64,000 bases of DNA from Arthrobacter_J sp038199985 (GTDB lineage: Bacteria; Actinomycetota; Actinomycetes; Actinomycetales; Micrococcaceae): NCBI GenBank assembly GCA_038199985.1, contig JBBPYK010000135.1:4226-68225 (forward strand), read 5' to 3'. This document shows positions 7,423-17,030 of the stretch, in pieces (within the stretch, counting starts at the first letter, position 1; the number at the start of each line of letters is the position of its first letter). The translations under genes and the position numbers were made by a program. Below the pieces are notes generated by a model that saw only the letters and a program-made list of their open reading frames with translations, did no database searches and was not told the DNA's origin.

Positions 7423-8430
7423 GTGCTAATTGCACAGCGCCCCACCCTCACCGAAGAAGTAGTGGCCGACAACAGGTCACGGTTTGTCATTGAACCGCTG
7501 GAGCCAGGCTTCGGTTACACCCTTGGAAACTCACTTCGCCGTACGCTGCTCTCTTCGATTCCCGGCGCTGCTGTCACCAGCATCCGGATCGACGGTGTGC
7601 TGCACGAGTTCAGCACGGTTCAGGGCGTGAAGGAAGATGTCTCAGAGATCATCCTCAACGTTAAGAATCTGGCTGTCTCGTCTGAGCACGACGAACCAGT
7701 TGTTGCGTACCTGCGCAAGCAGGGACCGGGAGTCGTTACGGCTGCCGATATCGCACCGCCTGCCGGCGTCGAGTTCCACAATCCGGACCTGCACATCGCG
7801 ACGTTGAACTCGAAGGGTAAGTTCGAGCTCGAGCTGACCATCGAGCGAGGCCGTGGCTATGTGTCAGCCTCGCAGAATAAGGCTGGCGATTCGGAGATCG
7901 GTCGTATTCCGGTTGACTCCATTTACTCACCTGTTCTGAAGGTGACCTTCCGTGTGGAGGCCACCCGTGTTGAGCAGCGCACTGACTTCGACAAACTCAT
8001 TGTCGATGTCGAAACCAAGGACGCCATCGCTCCTCGCGATGCGGTTGCTTCCGCAGGAACCACCTTGGTTGAGCTGTTCGGACTGGCTCGTGAACTGAAC
8101 ACCACGGCGGAAGGCATTGAAATCGGTCCTTCGCCCACGGATGCTGCACTTGCGGCGGACATGGCGTTGCCGATCGAGGATCTGGAACTTACTGTACGTT
8201 CCTACAATTGCCTCAAGCGTGAGGGCATCCACACCGTGGGTGAGCTCGTTGCGCGTTCAGAGGCTGATCTGATGGACATCCGGAACTTCGGTGCCAAGTC
8301 CATTGATGAGATCAAGGCGAAGCTGGTTGAACTTGGGTTGTCTCTTAAGGACTCCCCGGCTGGGTTCGATCTTGCGGCACGTGCCGCCGCCATCGACGAG
8401 ACCGACGCCTACCCGGACGACGAGCTCTAA
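7423..8430 (+). CDS. rpoA: DNA-directed RNA polymerase subunit alpha
   Basis: RpoA is the assembly scaffold of RNA polymerase. The N-terminal domain carries FGYTLGNSLRRTLLSSIPG, and the C-terminal domain carries SYNCLKREGIHTVGELV and the DIRNFGAKSIDEIKAKL helix-hairpin-helix. An ATG at 7417 is in frame, but it is only 1-2 bases from the GAAAGGA (7409-7415). GTG 7423 (read as MLIAQRPTL) gives a proper 7-base spacing and the usual actinobacterial N-terminus, so I prefer it (335 residues). Confidence 0.96.
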   Translation: MLIAQRPTLTEEVVADNRSRFVIEPLEPGFGYTLGNSLRRTLLSSIPGAAVTSIRIDGVLHEFSTVQGVKEDVSEIILNVKNLAVSSEHDEPVVAYLRKQGPGVVTAADIAPPAGVEFHNPDLHIATLNSKGKFELELTIERGRGYVSASQNKAGDSEIGRIPVDSIYSPVLKVTFRVEATRVEQRTDFDKLIVDVETKDAIAPRDAVASAGTTLVELFGLARELNTTAEGIEIGPSPTDAALAADMALPIEDLELTVRSYNCLKREGIHTVGELVARSEADLMDIRNFGAKSIDEIKAKLVELGLSLKDSPAGFDLAARAAAIDETDAYPDDEL

Positions 8431-8494
8431 ACACGCAAAATTTTGTTTCACCGGTGCACAGCGCCGGTGGGGCACCATTTGAGGAGAAAATATA

Positions 8495-9037
8495 ATGCCT
8501 ACGCCCACTAAGGGTCCGCGCCTCGGAGGAGGCCCGGCTCACGAGCGCTTGATGCTCGCTAATCTTTCCGCTGCTCTTTTTGAGCACAAGCGGATCACGA
8601 CGACGGTGACTAAGGCCAAGCGCCTTCGCCCGTACGCCGAACGTCTGGTGACGTTCGCGAAGCGTGGGGACTTGTCCTCACGACGTCGTGTTCTGGCACT
8701 GATCAGCAATAAGGGCCTTGTCCATGAACTATTTACGGACATCGCTTCCGCAATGGAGAACCGCGACGGCGGTTACACCCGCATCACGAAGATCGGCAAC
8801 CGTAAGGGCGACAACGCTCCCATGGCTGTCATCGAACTGGTGATGGAGCCGGTTTCACCGAAGCAGGCTGTTGTGGCGGAAGCCAACAACGCTGCCAAGA
8901 CTGACGCTGCCAAGTCAGACGCGGCCGAGTCCAAGCCTGTAGCCGATACTGATGATGCTGAGGTCGTTGAGACCAATGCTGACGAGTCAAGCTCAGAGGT
9001 TGAGGATACTGCGTCAGAGGATTCAGAGAAGAAGTAG
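8495..9037 (+). CDS. rplQ: 50S ribosomal protein L17 with acidic C-terminal extension
   Basis: The first 120 residues are a normal L17 (MPTPTKGPRLGGGPAHERLM, KRLRPYAERLVTFAKRGDL, NKGLVHELF and TRITKIGNRKGDNAPMAVIEL). About 60 further residues form a low-complexity Ala/Asp/Glu/Ser tail, which is common in actinobacterial L17. L17 lies near the polypeptide exit tunnel. GAGGAGAAA precedes the ATG. The preceding spacer has a small hairpin (ACCGGTGC with GCGCCGGT, 3-base loop). Confidence 0.97.
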   Translation: MPTPTKGPRLGGGPAHERLMLANLSAALFEHKRITTTVTKAKRLRPYAERLVTFAKRGDLSSRRRVLALISNKGLVHELFTDIASAMENRDGGYTRITKIGNRKGDNAPMAVIELVMEPVSPKQAVVAEANNAAKTDAAKSDAAESKPVADTDDAEVVETNADESSSEVEDTASEDSEKK

Positions 9038-9068
9038 TTCTTCACTGAATTATTGCGTGAATGTCAAG

Positions 9069-9108
9069 GAGCCCGTTATCCCTTCTGGGGATAGCGGGCT
9101 CTTGCGTT
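9069..9108 (+). terminator. Terminator-like hairpin after rplQ
   Basis: GAGCCCGTTATCCC (9069-9082) pairs with GGGATAGCGGGCTC (9088-9101) with one wobble pair and a 5-base loop, followed by TTGCGTT. It lies 31 bases after the rplQ stop and before truA, so it probably ends most transcripts of the ribosomal-protein operon. Confidence 0.75.
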
Positions 9109-9131
9109 CTCCGGAAACGGGATCGGTCAGA

Positions 9132-9977
9132 GTGCGTGTTCGGATTGCGTATGACGGTTCACCATTTTGTGGCTGGGCAAAGCAGCCGGGACTTCTCACT
9201 GTTCAAGGATGTCTAGAAGAGGGTCTGGAGACACTATTTCGTCGACCAGTACGAATGACGGTTGCTGGCCGTACGGATACCGGCGTGCATGCGAGAGGGC
9301 AGGTTGCGCACTGTGATCTGACTGCAAAGGAGTGGGCCTCGGTCGCCCGCGGCAAGGAGCTCCTACCAACTGAGGCTCTGCGACGGCGGTTGCAGGGCGT
9401 CTTGTCGATGATTTTGGGCCGGGCCACCGGTGCGGTCGAGATTGTGAAGGTTGAGGAAGCTCCTGAGGGCTTTGACGCCCGATTCTCCGCGTTGTGGCGT
9501 AGGTATGAGTACCGCATCGCGGACCGCGCCGAAAATCGGGACCCATTGCTGCGCGGCTTAACGCTCTGGCACGGTGAACCGTTAGATGAAAAGCAAATGA
9601 ACGCAGGAGCCGAGCGGTTGTTGGGGCTGCAGGACTTCAAAGCCTATTGCAAGCCCCGCGAAGGAGCGACCACAATCAGGGAGCTACAGCGCTTCGACTT
9701 CTCCCGCAACAGCGACGGGGTCCTGGTCGCAACCGTCAAGGCGGATGCTTTCTGCCATAACATGGTCCGTTGTTTGGTGGGGGCCGCTCTTCCTGTCGGT
9801 TCAGGCTCGCATCAACCGGAACGTATGCATGAACGATTGGTCTCTGGTGTGAGGCCCAGCCAATCGGTATTCGCTCCACCGCATCCGTTGGTGCTTGAGG
9901 AGATCGGCTATCCCCTTGTCGAGGAGATGGCCGAACGCGCTGTATTAACAAGGACGCGGCGCCAACCATCAGGCTGA
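9132..9977 (+). CDS. truA: tRNA pseudouridine(38-40) synthase TruA
   Basis: TruA converts uridines 38-40 of the tRNA anticodon arm to pseudouridine. The frame is open from inside rplQ, but the TruA homology starts at GTG 9132 (VRVRIAYDGSPFCGWAKQPG), after the terminator-like hairpin. The catalytic aspartate is D49 in AGRTDTGVHARGQ. The Y-R-Y motif (WRRYEYRI) and the C-terminal FCHNMVRCLVGAAL are present. The product is 281 residues. An in-frame TTG at 9102 is an alternative start but overlaps the hairpin. The rplQ-truA order is conserved in bacteria. Confidence 0.93.
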   Translation: MRVRIAYDGSPFCGWAKQPGLLTVQGCLEEGLETLFRRPVRMTVAGRTDTGVHARGQVAHCDLTAKEWASVARGKELLPTEALRRRLQGVLSMILGRATGAVEIVKVEEAPEGFDARFSALWRRYEYRIADRAENRDPLLRGLTLWHGEPLDEKQMNAGAERLLGLQDFKAYCKPREGATTIRELQRFDFSRNSDGVLVATVKADAFCHNMVRCLVGAALPVGSGSHQPERMHERLVSGVRPSQSVFAPPHPLVLEEIGYPLVEEMAERAVLTRTRRQPSG

Positions 9978-9992
9978 AGGACGCCAATAGCC

Positions 9993-12542
9993 GTGGCGCA
10001 GCCGGATAACCGCACAGAATGTACCAGCTTCATTAGGATAGATACTATGACTGCCGAAGAAGAGCGCCGCGGACGCGAGCACACCGTTCCCGCGGCTAAG
10101 GAGTCTCTTGAGAGTTTGAGGGGACAGGAAAAGATCTCTTTTCAGGCATCGTTGCTGGATGCGGTCGGCCAAGCTGTAATGGCTGGCGACAGCGGTGGCT
10201 ACGTGACGTATTGGAATGACGCCGCCCAGGAGGTGCTGGGATGGTCGGCGGAAGAAGTTCTCGGCTGTCCATTCGATGAGCTGGACGTCTTTGATGCCAC
10301 GGCTGACGTCAGGGCCATTATGAGTTTTGTGGCCAGAGGAGACAACTGGGTCGGTGAGCATTGGGTCAACCACCGAAACGGCCACCGTGTTCCTGTCTAT
10401 TCCACGATTACGCCACTGTTTGACCGCAATGGCGAGTTGATCGCTGTCATCGATGTGATGACAGATCTGACGAACGTCAAGCGCACGGAAGCCGAGATGC
10501 GCCGGTTGTCAGCACTGGTGGAGTCCTCAAACGACGCGATTAACGGCGCCGATCTAGAGGGTATCATCACCAGCTGGAACGCGGGAGCTACCCACATGTA
10601 CGGCTACACGGCGGCGGAAGCCGTAGGTCAGAGCGTCGCGATTCTGACTCCACCGGGCCAAGACGGTGTCGATGGTGCGCTGCGGTCTTGGCTGCGTGAC
10701 GGAAGCCTCGTCGTCGGACGTGAAGTGACCGGTTTACGGAAAGACGGGTCAGTGCTGGATGTGTCGTTGACGCTCTCGCCGGTTTATGACGCGGACGGTT
10801 CACTCATAGGTACGTCGGCGATCGCCCGCAATGTTACTGAGCTGAGGAAACTGCGTGCAGCGGCTGAGTTGGAACGTGACCGGCTGAGCGCAGCGCAGGA
10901 GATGGCACATGTGGGCTCCGTTGAGGTGGACATGGTCACCGGCAATAGATGGTGGTCAGAGGAGTATTTTAGGATCCATGGTCTGCCGTTGAGCGTGATT
11001 CCTACGGAGGAATTGTGGCTGAGCGCGCTCCATCCGGAGGATCGTGAGCGGGTACGGAAGTTGTGGCAGGCCCTCGAAGACGGCGGTCCACCATTGGAAG
11101 TGGTGCACAGAGTGGTGCGTCCGGATGGAGAGGTCCGTTGGGTGCAAACTCGTGCAACTGCTGAACACGACGCTACCGGTGTGCTCCTGAAGCTAGTTGA
11201 AACCACTGTGGATATCACGGATCGGAAGCTCGCGGAATCAGCGTTGGAGTTGCTGGCTTTTGAGGATCCGCTGACGGGGCTGGCGAACCGGGTTCGGTTG
11301 CGGGATTCCATTGAGCAGGCTCAGGCAGTTGCCGCGGCGCAGGGTACCCAAGTCGGGGTGCTGTTCTTGGATGTGGATCGTTTCAAGATCGTCAATGACG
11401 GCATGGGCCATGCTGCTGGGGACAGCCTGTTGGCTCAACTCGCAAACCGTTTGCGGGGTGCCGTGCGGCCACAGGATCTGTTGGCACGATTCGCAGGCGA
11501 CGAGTTCGTGATTGTGTGTACGGGCATTAGCGAGGAGGAAGCACTCCTTCTGGCAGAGCGTATTGCTGCAACGATCAAGGCCCCGTTCAACCTGCAGGGT
11601 CGGGAAGTTTTTGTCACGGTCAGCGTGGGGATTGCGCTGTCGGGGGAGGACTATTCTGCGGACTCATTGCTGCATAATGCAGATGCTGCGATGTACCGGG
11701 CCAAGCAGGACGGCCGCGGTGAACCGGTGGTCTTTGACGAGGAGATGCACAGGAGCGCAAAGCTGCGCCTGGACATCGGTTCGGAGCTTCCCCGGGTGAT
11801 CGAGCGGGGGGAGCTTGAGGTTTTTTACCAGCCGATCATGGACGTGGCCTCCGGGCGTCCGGTGGGGGCTGAGGCGTTGCTTCGCTGGCGTCACCCGAAA
11901 CATGGGCTGATCAACCCGGAGGTGTTCATCCCGGTTGCTGAGGAAACGGGACTTATTGTTCCTATCGGACGATGGGTTCTGGATGCGGCGTTGGCGCAAG
12001 CCCAGCGTTGGAGGGGGAGTATCGAAGGCGCGGCAGGATTTGGCATCGCGGTGAACCTCTCCGCACGTCAGCTGCAGGATGCGAAGATCTACTGCACAGT
12101 TGCCGAAGCGATCGAAACGGCGGGCATCGATCCGTCTGCGGTGGAGCTGGAGATGACTGAATCTGTGCTGATGCAAAATGTCGGTCAGTCGCTGGAGACT
12201 CTCACGAACCTGCGAAGCCTCGGAGTCGGTTTATCGATTGACGATTTTGGTACGGGGTATTCATCGCTGAGTTACCTGCGTCGGTTCCCAGTGACAACGT
12301 TGAAGATCGACAGGTCTTTTGTGGACGAGTTGGATGGCTCCGATATCCATGGGCGGCCCATTGTGGAGGCAATCACCATGCTTGCACATGCGTTGAGCCT
12401 CGGTGTCGTCGCCGAAGGGGTGGAGACGGAGAAGGAACTGGGGGTCCTGCGAGAATTGCAGGTCAATCACGCGCAGGGTTACTTCTGGTCCAGACCTATT
12501 CCTGCAGCGGACTTTGAGCAGTGGCTGCGATCCTTCGACTAG
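9993..12542 (+). CDS. PAS-PAS-PAS-GGDEF-EAL cyclic-di-GMP turnover protein
   Basis: This 849-residue, apparently soluble protein has three PAS-like sensor modules (about residues 48-160, 170-285 and 300-412), then a GGDEF domain and an EAL domain. The diguanylate cyclase motif is AGDEF (RFAGDEF near residue 500), a common active variant. The phosphodiesterase domain has intact EALLRW (near 625), NLSARQ, ELEMTES, DDFGTGYSSL, LKIDRSF and AEGVE motifs, so both activities are possible. ATG 10047 is an alternative start with AGGA upstream. Its 3' end lies 9 bases from the end of the convergent Tad pilus operon, which suggests but does not prove a link between c-di-GMP and pili. The ligands of the PAS domains cannot be deduced. 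Confidence 0.9.
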   Translation: MAQPDNRTECTSFIRIDTMTAEEERRGREHTVPAAKESLESLRGQEKISFQASLLDAVGQAVMAGDSGGYVTYWNDAAQEVLGWSAEEVLGCPFDELDVFDATADVRAIMSFVARGDNWVGEHWVNHRNGHRVPVYSTITPLFDRNGELIAVIDVMTDLTNVKRTEAEMRRLSALVESSNDAINGADLEGIITSWNAGATHMYGYTAAEAVGQSVAILTPPGQDGVDGALRSWLRDGSLVVGREVTGLRKDGSVLDVSLTLSPVYDADGSLIGTSAIARNVTELRKLRAAAELERDRLSAAQEMAHVGSVEVDMVTGNRWWSEEYFRIHGLPLSVIPTEELWLSALHPEDRERVRKLWQALEDGGPPLEVVHRVVRPDGEVRWVQTRATAEHDATGVLLKLVETTVDITDRKLAESALELLAFEDPLTGLANRVRLRDSIEQAQAVAAAQGTQVGVLFLDVDRFKIVNDGMGHAAGDSLLAQLANRLRGAVRPQDLLARFAGDEFVIVCTGISEEEALLLAERIAATIKAPFNLQGREVFVTVSVGIALSGEDYSADSLLHNADAAMYRAKQDGRGEPVVFDEEMHRSAKLRLDIGSELPRVIERGELEVFYQPIMDVASGRPVGAEALLRWRHPKHGLINPEVFIPVAEETGLIVPIGRWVLDAALAQAQRWRGSIEGAAGFGIAVNLSARQLQDAKIYCTVAEAIETAGIDPSAVELEMTESVLMQNVGQSLETLTNLRSLGVGLSIDDFGTGYSSLSYLRRFPVTTLKIDRSFVDELDGSDIHGRPIVEAITMLAHALSLGVVAEGVETEKELGVLRELQVNHAQGYFWSRPIPAADFEQWLRSFD

Positions 12543-12551
12543 CGAAGAGAC

Positions 12552-13427
12552 TTATCCGAAGGTGGACATCGCGTTGAGCGCCGCCGGTGCCAGGATCGCA
12601 ATGAAGAGCACGGGAAAGATGAAGAACAGTAGCGGGAAGAGGATTGCGACTGGCAGTTTCATGGCTTTTTCTTCGGCCCGTTGACGCCGCTTGACACGCA
12701 TCACTTTCGCTTGGGTCCGGAGCACACGGCTGATGGCGATTCCGTACGCGTCTGCTTGGACCACGGCCTGAACGAAGCTGCGCAGCTCGGGGACATTGGT
12801 GCGGGCAGCCAGCGCAAGGTAGGACTCCCGGCGGCTGCGCCCTACCTGCATGTCCTGGAGAGTGCGGACGATTTCTTGTGCGAGCGGGCCTCGTCCATTC
12901 TGGCCGGCTTTGGCCATAGCGCCTTCGAACCCGAGACCTGCTTCCACCGAGATAAGCATCTGATCCAGTGTGTTAGCGAGTTCCAGCTGCATCGCTTTTT
13001 GCCGCTCCTGGCCCTTGCTGATGAGTAGCAGGTCAGGGATGAAGTACCCCAGTGCAACAACGGCGATGCCCAGCAGCTTCATGATCGGCTGGGAACTGGT
13101 GCCTACCAACAGGACGCCGACCCCGATCCCGACGCCGCCCAGAACTAATTTGGCGCCGAGCAGGCGTCGCAGGGGGAAAGCCGCGGGCCTACCAGCCAAG
13201 GCCAGTTTCCGGTCGATCCATTGCAGGTATTGATCAGGTGCAATGGTGACTCCGAGTTTCTCAAGTGCTGAATTGGTGTTCCGCTCCTGTGTTGCAGCAG
13301 CCTCGAATCCGCGAGACAGGTTCTCTTGGATTCCGGTCCCGGTAGCTCCGCGGACGGAGATCAGGACCCAGGCGAGGGTGCCGAGCGACAGGCTGAAGAG
13401 CAGCACGCCCAGGGTCAAAGTGTTCAT
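12552..13427 (-). CDS. tadC: Flp/Tad pilus inner-membrane platform protein TadC-like
   Basis: This 291-residue protein has a type II secretion F domain (LELANTLDQMLISVEAGLGFEGAM, about residues 148-170) flanked by membrane segments near the N-terminus, at residues 95-135 and at the C-terminus (LFPLLFFIFPVLFIAILAP). TadB and TadC form the membrane platform on which the TadA ATPase drives Flp pilus assembly. It is the last gene of the tad operon and starts 10 bases after the tadB stop. Confidence 0.9.
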   Translation of the reverse strand: MNTLTLGVLLFSLSLGTLAWVLISVRGATGTGIQENLSRGFEAAATQERNTNSALEKLGVTIAPDQYLQWIDRKLALAGRPAAFPLRRLLGAKLVLGGVGIGVGVLLVGTSSQPIMKLLGIAVVALGYFIPDLLLISKGQERQKAMQLELANTLDQMLISVEAGLGFEGAMAKAGQNGRGPLAQEIVRTLQDMQVGRSRRESYLALAARTNVPELRSFVQAVVQADAYGIAISRVLRTQAKVMRVKRRQRAEEKAMKLPVAILFPLLFFIFPVLFIAILAPAALNAMSTFG

Positions 13428-13437
13428 GGCGGGTTCC

Positions 13438-14370
13438 CTAGAATTTCAGGTCGATGATTTTGCGCAACCACAGGCAGCCGACCGTCATGAGGATCACCGA
13501 GACGACGATGAGCACCCAGCCGAACAGAGTGGTGAATAGCGGGTCCATGTAGCCGGGGCTGACGACCATCAACATGGCGATAATGCCGAACGGCAATGCC
13601 ACGAGGATGTAGGCGGAGAACTTGCCTTCAGCGGCAAGGGCTTTGATCTGGCCTTTAATTTCGCTGCGTTCACGGATGGTGTCGTTGACTTGATCGAGGA
13701 CTTCTGCCAGGTTCCCGCCCACTTCTCGGTTGATCTGGATGGCCTGGGCAATCCAGACGAAGTCTTCGTTCTGCATGCGGGTGGCTGTGTTGTTCAGCGA
13801 GCTTGTGAGGTCCCTGCCGAGGCTGGTCGCTGAGACAACACGTCGCATTTCCAGCGAGGTCGGGCTGGGAGACTCGGTGGCGGCGGCGTCGATCGCGCGT
13901 AGGATGCTGTGCCCGGCGCGGAGGCTTCCGGTGAGTAGCTGAAGAGTGTCAGGCAACTGTTCGCTGAATTTCCGCCGGTGGCTGGCGGCCCGCTGGGTGA
14001 GGATGAGCTGACCCACAATGGGTGCAACGACGATGAGTAGCAGTGCTAGAGGTACGCCTCCGGCAATCAATCCCATGAGTCCTCCGATCGCTGCGCCTGC
14101 GCCGACGAGCAGGAAGTAATCTCCCTGGCTCAGTCGCATTCCGGCTGCTTCGATGGCGGCGTTGTTGTAGAGACTGAAGTTTCGGCGTGCGAAGTAACGG
14201 TCTAGGACGTCGGCGGCTGAGCCCACGAAACGGGACAGATGTGAGCCTGACTCTTCTTCGAAGGGCCGACGACGGTCCAGGGGAATGGTCGCTGTGTGCG
14301 GTTTGAAGGCGACACCGAGAACGATGATGACTGCGGCAAGGATGAGGAGGAAACCGACGAACAAGTCCAT
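13438..14370 (-). CDS. tadB: Flp/Tad pilus inner-membrane platform protein TadB-like
   Basis: This 310-residue protein has an N-terminal membrane anchor, a cytoplasmic segment, a central pair of hydrophobic helices (about 95-125) and the T2SSF domain (FSEQLPDTLQLLTGSLRAGHSI). The segment IQINREVGGNLAEVLDQVNDTIRER, seen here as REVGGNLAEVLDQV, is typical of TadB. It ends in two further membrane helices. It lies between the TadA ATPase and tadC with 9- and 10-base gaps, so all three are cotranscribed. Confidence 0.91.
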   Translation of the reverse strand: MDLFVGFLLILAAVIIVLGVAFKPHTATIPLDRRRPFEEESGSHLSRFVGSAADVLDRYFARRNFSLYNNAAIEAAGMRLSQGDYFLLVGAGAAIGGLMGLIAGGVPLALLLIVVAPIVGQLILTQRAASHRRKFSEQLPDTLQLLTGSLRAGHSILRAIDAAATESPSPTSLEMRRVVSATSLGRDLTSSLNNTATRMQNEDFVWIAQAIQINREVGGNLAEVLDQVNDTIRERSEIKGQIKALAAEGKFSAYILVALPFGIIAMLMVVSPGYMDPLFTTLFGWVLIVVSVILMTVGCLWLRKIIDLKF

Positions 14371-14379
14371 GTGTTGCTC

Positions 14380-15831
14380 CTAGAATCGTGGGCCGGCGGA
14401 ACGGGTCTGGAATACTTCGGGGGACACATGAATGCCCATGTCTTCGAAGCGGCTGATGAAGCGAGGGCGAATTCCGGTGGAGACAGGGCCTCCGAGGAAG
14501 CGGCCGGTATCGTCCACGCCGGCAGAGTAGTCAAAGACGAACGCGTCCTGGAGGGTGACGACTTCGCCTTCCATGCCCTGTACCTCAGTGACGTGGGTGA
14601 TGCGGCGGGTGCCATCGCGCAGTCTGGAGATCTGGACGATCAGGTTCACGGCTGAGGCGAGCTGTTCACGGATGGCCCGCAGCGGAAGTTCCATACCTGC
14701 CATCAGCACTAGTGTTTCCAGTCTGGCGACGGCGTCGCGCGGTGAGTTGGAGTGCACCGTAGACAGGGACCCATCGTGACCGGTGTTCATGGCCTGAAGC
14801 ATGTCTAGTGATTCACCGCCGCGAACCTCGCCGACGACGATTCGGTCCGGCCGCATTCGGAGGGAGTTTCTGAGGAGGTCGCGGATGGTGATTTCGCCCT
14901 TGCCCTCGGTGTTTGAGGGGCGGCTCTCGAGCCGGACCACGTGGGCTTGCTGCATTTGGAGCTCGACGGCGTCTTCAATGGTGACGATCCGCTCGTTGTC
15001 CGGGATGAAGGAGGACAGCACGTTGAGCAGGGTGGTCTTTCCTGTACCGGTACCGCCGGACACGATGATGTTGAGTTTCGCTTTCACGCACGCATCGAGC
15101 AGTTCGGCCATCTGTGGTGTGAGCGTTCCGAAGTCGAGAAGGTTTTGGACGGTGAGGGGGTCGCGGCTGAATTTACGGATGGTCAGCGAGGATCCGTTGA
15201 CGGCCAACGGCGGGATGATGGCGTTGACGCGGGACCCGTCCTCGAGACGTGCGTCCACGAGCGGTGACGATTCGTCGATGCGGCGGCCCACTTTGGAGAC
15301 GATGCGTTCGATGACGTTGCGCAGATGCGCTTCGGAGCTGAACCGTGAGTCGGTGAGCTTCAGATGCCCTGAGCGTTCCACGTAGATCTGGTCCATGCGG
15401 TTGACCATGATTTCGGTGACGAGGTCGTCGTCGAGTAGTCGCTGCAGGGGGCCGTAGCCAAGGACGTCGTCGGCTACGTCGCGGACCAGTCGCGCACGCT
15501 CGTCGGCGCTGAGTGGGACCTGTTCGGCGTCGATCACCTGGCTGAGTTCATCGCGCGCCAGCGTACGGAGTTCGGGTTCGGTCAGGGCTGAATCGTTGAA
15601 CCGGTGTCCCATGCGCTCAAACAGGGCGGTGGCGGCACGCTGTTTGAGGCCAGCGAGGGCGTCGATGGGTTGAGCGCGCTCAGGTTCGGGTATGTCTCGG
15701 GCTGCACGCCTGGACCGGAGCGGGCCGGTGTCGGCTGCTGGTTTGATGGGTTCCGAGACCTCTGAAACGAGTGGCTCGTCGGTGGGATTGGTGCGCTGTT
15801 GCGCAGCGAGTAAGCGGTCGGAGAGCCTCAT
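14380..15831 (-). CDS. tadA: Flp/Tad pilus assembly ATPase TadA (CpaF)
   Basis: This is the secretion-superfamily ATPase that powers pilus assembly. The Walker A motif GGTGTGKTT is at residues 259-267. The Walker B/Asp-box region RMRPDRIVVGEVRGGES follows near residue 320, with MNTGHDGSLSTVHSNSP downstream as in CpaF. The length of 483 residues includes a variable N-terminal 80 residues. The start overlaps the tadZ stop by 4 bases (ATGA). Confidence 0.95.
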   Translation of the reverse strand: MRLSDRLLAAQQRTNPTDEPLVSEVSEPIKPAADTGPLRSRRAARDIPEPERAQPIDALAGLKQRAATALFERMGHRFNDSALTEPELRTLARDELSQVIDAEQVPLSADERARLVRDVADDVLGYGPLQRLLDDDLVTEIMVNRMDQIYVERSGHLKLTDSRFSSEAHLRNVIERIVSKVGRRIDESSPLVDARLEDGSRVNAIIPPLAVNGSSLTIRKFSRDPLTVQNLLDFGTLTPQMAELLDACVKAKLNIIVSGGTGTGKTTLLNVLSSFIPDNERIVTIEDAVELQMQQAHVVRLESRPSNTEGKGEITIRDLLRNSLRMRPDRIVVGEVRGGESLDMLQAMNTGHDGSLSTVHSNSPRDAVARLETLVLMAGMELPLRAIREQLASAVNLIVQISRLRDGTRRITHVTEVQGMEGEVVTLQDAFVFDYSAGVDDTGRFLGGPVSTGIRPRFISRFEDMGIHVSPEVFQTRSAGPRF

Positions 15832-17030
15832 TCGACGACGACCCTGCGGTGTACCTGGCGTTGCGCTTTGGCGCGCCAGCGGGGAGTGAATCGTTCCACC
15901 AATTGGTTGAGGCTTTTCACGGAGCTGTCTCGTGGGTTGTCCTGCAGCACGGGGACGCCCTTGTTGGTGGAGAAGGCGACGGCTTTGGACCGGGAGATGC
16001 TGACGTCTACCGGTACACCGATGGTGCTTTCCACGTCCTGCACACTGAGCCCGGATTTAGTGTCTGCCATGTTCAGGACCACATGGCGGTTTCCGGGGAG
16101 AATTTCGAGTTGGCGCAGGACGTCGAGCCCGGCCCGGAGACCGCGGACGCTGGGGACGTCCATCCCGGTGATCCAGACGGCGTCGGTGCACTGTTCCATC
16201 GCAGCGAGTGCGTGTTCGGTGAGGCCTGGCGCGGTATCTACCACCACGTATTGGAACTCCGAGGCGAGCTGCGACAGCAGGTGGGTGACCTGTTTGCCGG
16301 TGATCTGGTCTGCTTCCACGGGGTTTTTCGGGGCGCAGAGGGCGTAAATACCCGAGGGATGTACGGAGAGGAAGGCTTTGAGCACCAGCGAGTCAGAGGT
16401 CGCCGAGGAGGAAACGGCGTCAAGGATCGTGTGCTCTGGACTGAGGTAAAGCCCGGTCGCCACGTCACCGAATTGGAGATCAAGATCGACAACGACGACG
16501 CCCATCGGAGCAATTTTTCCGAGCCCGACGGCGATGTTGGTGGCCATGGTGGTTTTCCCAACGCCGCCCTTGGGGGAGAAGACGCCAATGACGACGCCGC
16601 GGTCCTTTGGTGCCTGTGTGGCAGCCGGCTGATTGCTGCGGCTACGGCTGGCATACGCCTGACACGCACGTTCAAGAATGACACGGATCTGGTCGACGTC
16701 GGAGTCCGGGCTCAGCACGTCCCGGATGCCGGCACGCATGGAGTGCAACACCAGTTCTGGATCCGCTTCGTTGACCAGGATGACACTGATTTCCGGGTGC
16801 TGAACGTCGAGGATCGTGGCCAGGCGAAGCGCGTTGTCGAGTGGAACTTCCGGGCCCAGGACCAGAACCTCGGGGCGTTCCTGGGACAACTGTTTGAACA
16901 GTTCCTGGGGCTGCGACGGGACCGCCGTTGTGGCAAAGGTGTGAACTTCACCCTGCAGGGCCCCGGTCACGGCTAACCGCAGTTTCTGATCGAAATCGGT
17001 GTTTGGACTGATGAGCACAAAGCGACTCAT
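15828..17030 (-). CDS. tadZ: Flp/Tad pilus localisation ATPase TadZ (CpaE-like)
   Basis: This 400-residue protein has a receiver-like N-terminal domain (about 1-120) and a ParA/MinD-type ATPase domain. The deviant Walker A KGGVGKTT is at residues 154-161. VVVDLDLQFGDVATGLYL and YVVVDTAPGLTEHALAAME follow, typical of CpaE/TadZ proteins that place the pilus machine in the cell. The N-terminal domain lacks an evident phospho-acceptor aspartate in the expected place, as in most TadZ. It overlaps both neighbours by 4 bases. Confidence 0.92.
   Translation of the reverse strand: MSRFVLISPNTDFDQKLRLAVTGALQGEVHTFATTAVPSQPQELFKQLSQERPEVLVLGPEVPLDNALRLATILDVQHPEISVILVNEADPELVLHSMRAGIRDVLSPDSDVDQIRVILERACQAYASRSRSNQPAATQAPKDRGVVIGVFSPKGGVGKTTMATNIAVGLGKIAPMGVVVVDLDLQFGDVATGLYLSPEHTILDAVSSSATSDSLVLKAFLSVHPSGIYALCAPKNPVEADQITGKQVTHLLSQLASEFQYVVVDTAPGLTEHALAAMEQCTDAVWITGMDVPSVRGLRAGLDVLRQLEILPGNRHVVLNMADTKSGLSVQDVESTIGVPVDVSISRSKAVAFSTNKGVPVLQDNPRDSSVKSLNQLVERFTPRWRAKAQRQVHRRVVVE

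Noticed and set aside
15771..16976. 401-codon open frame on the plus strand opposite tadZ
   Set aside because: Fully antisense to tadZ, which has a clear ATPase motif and operon overlaps. The plus-strand product has no credible domain.
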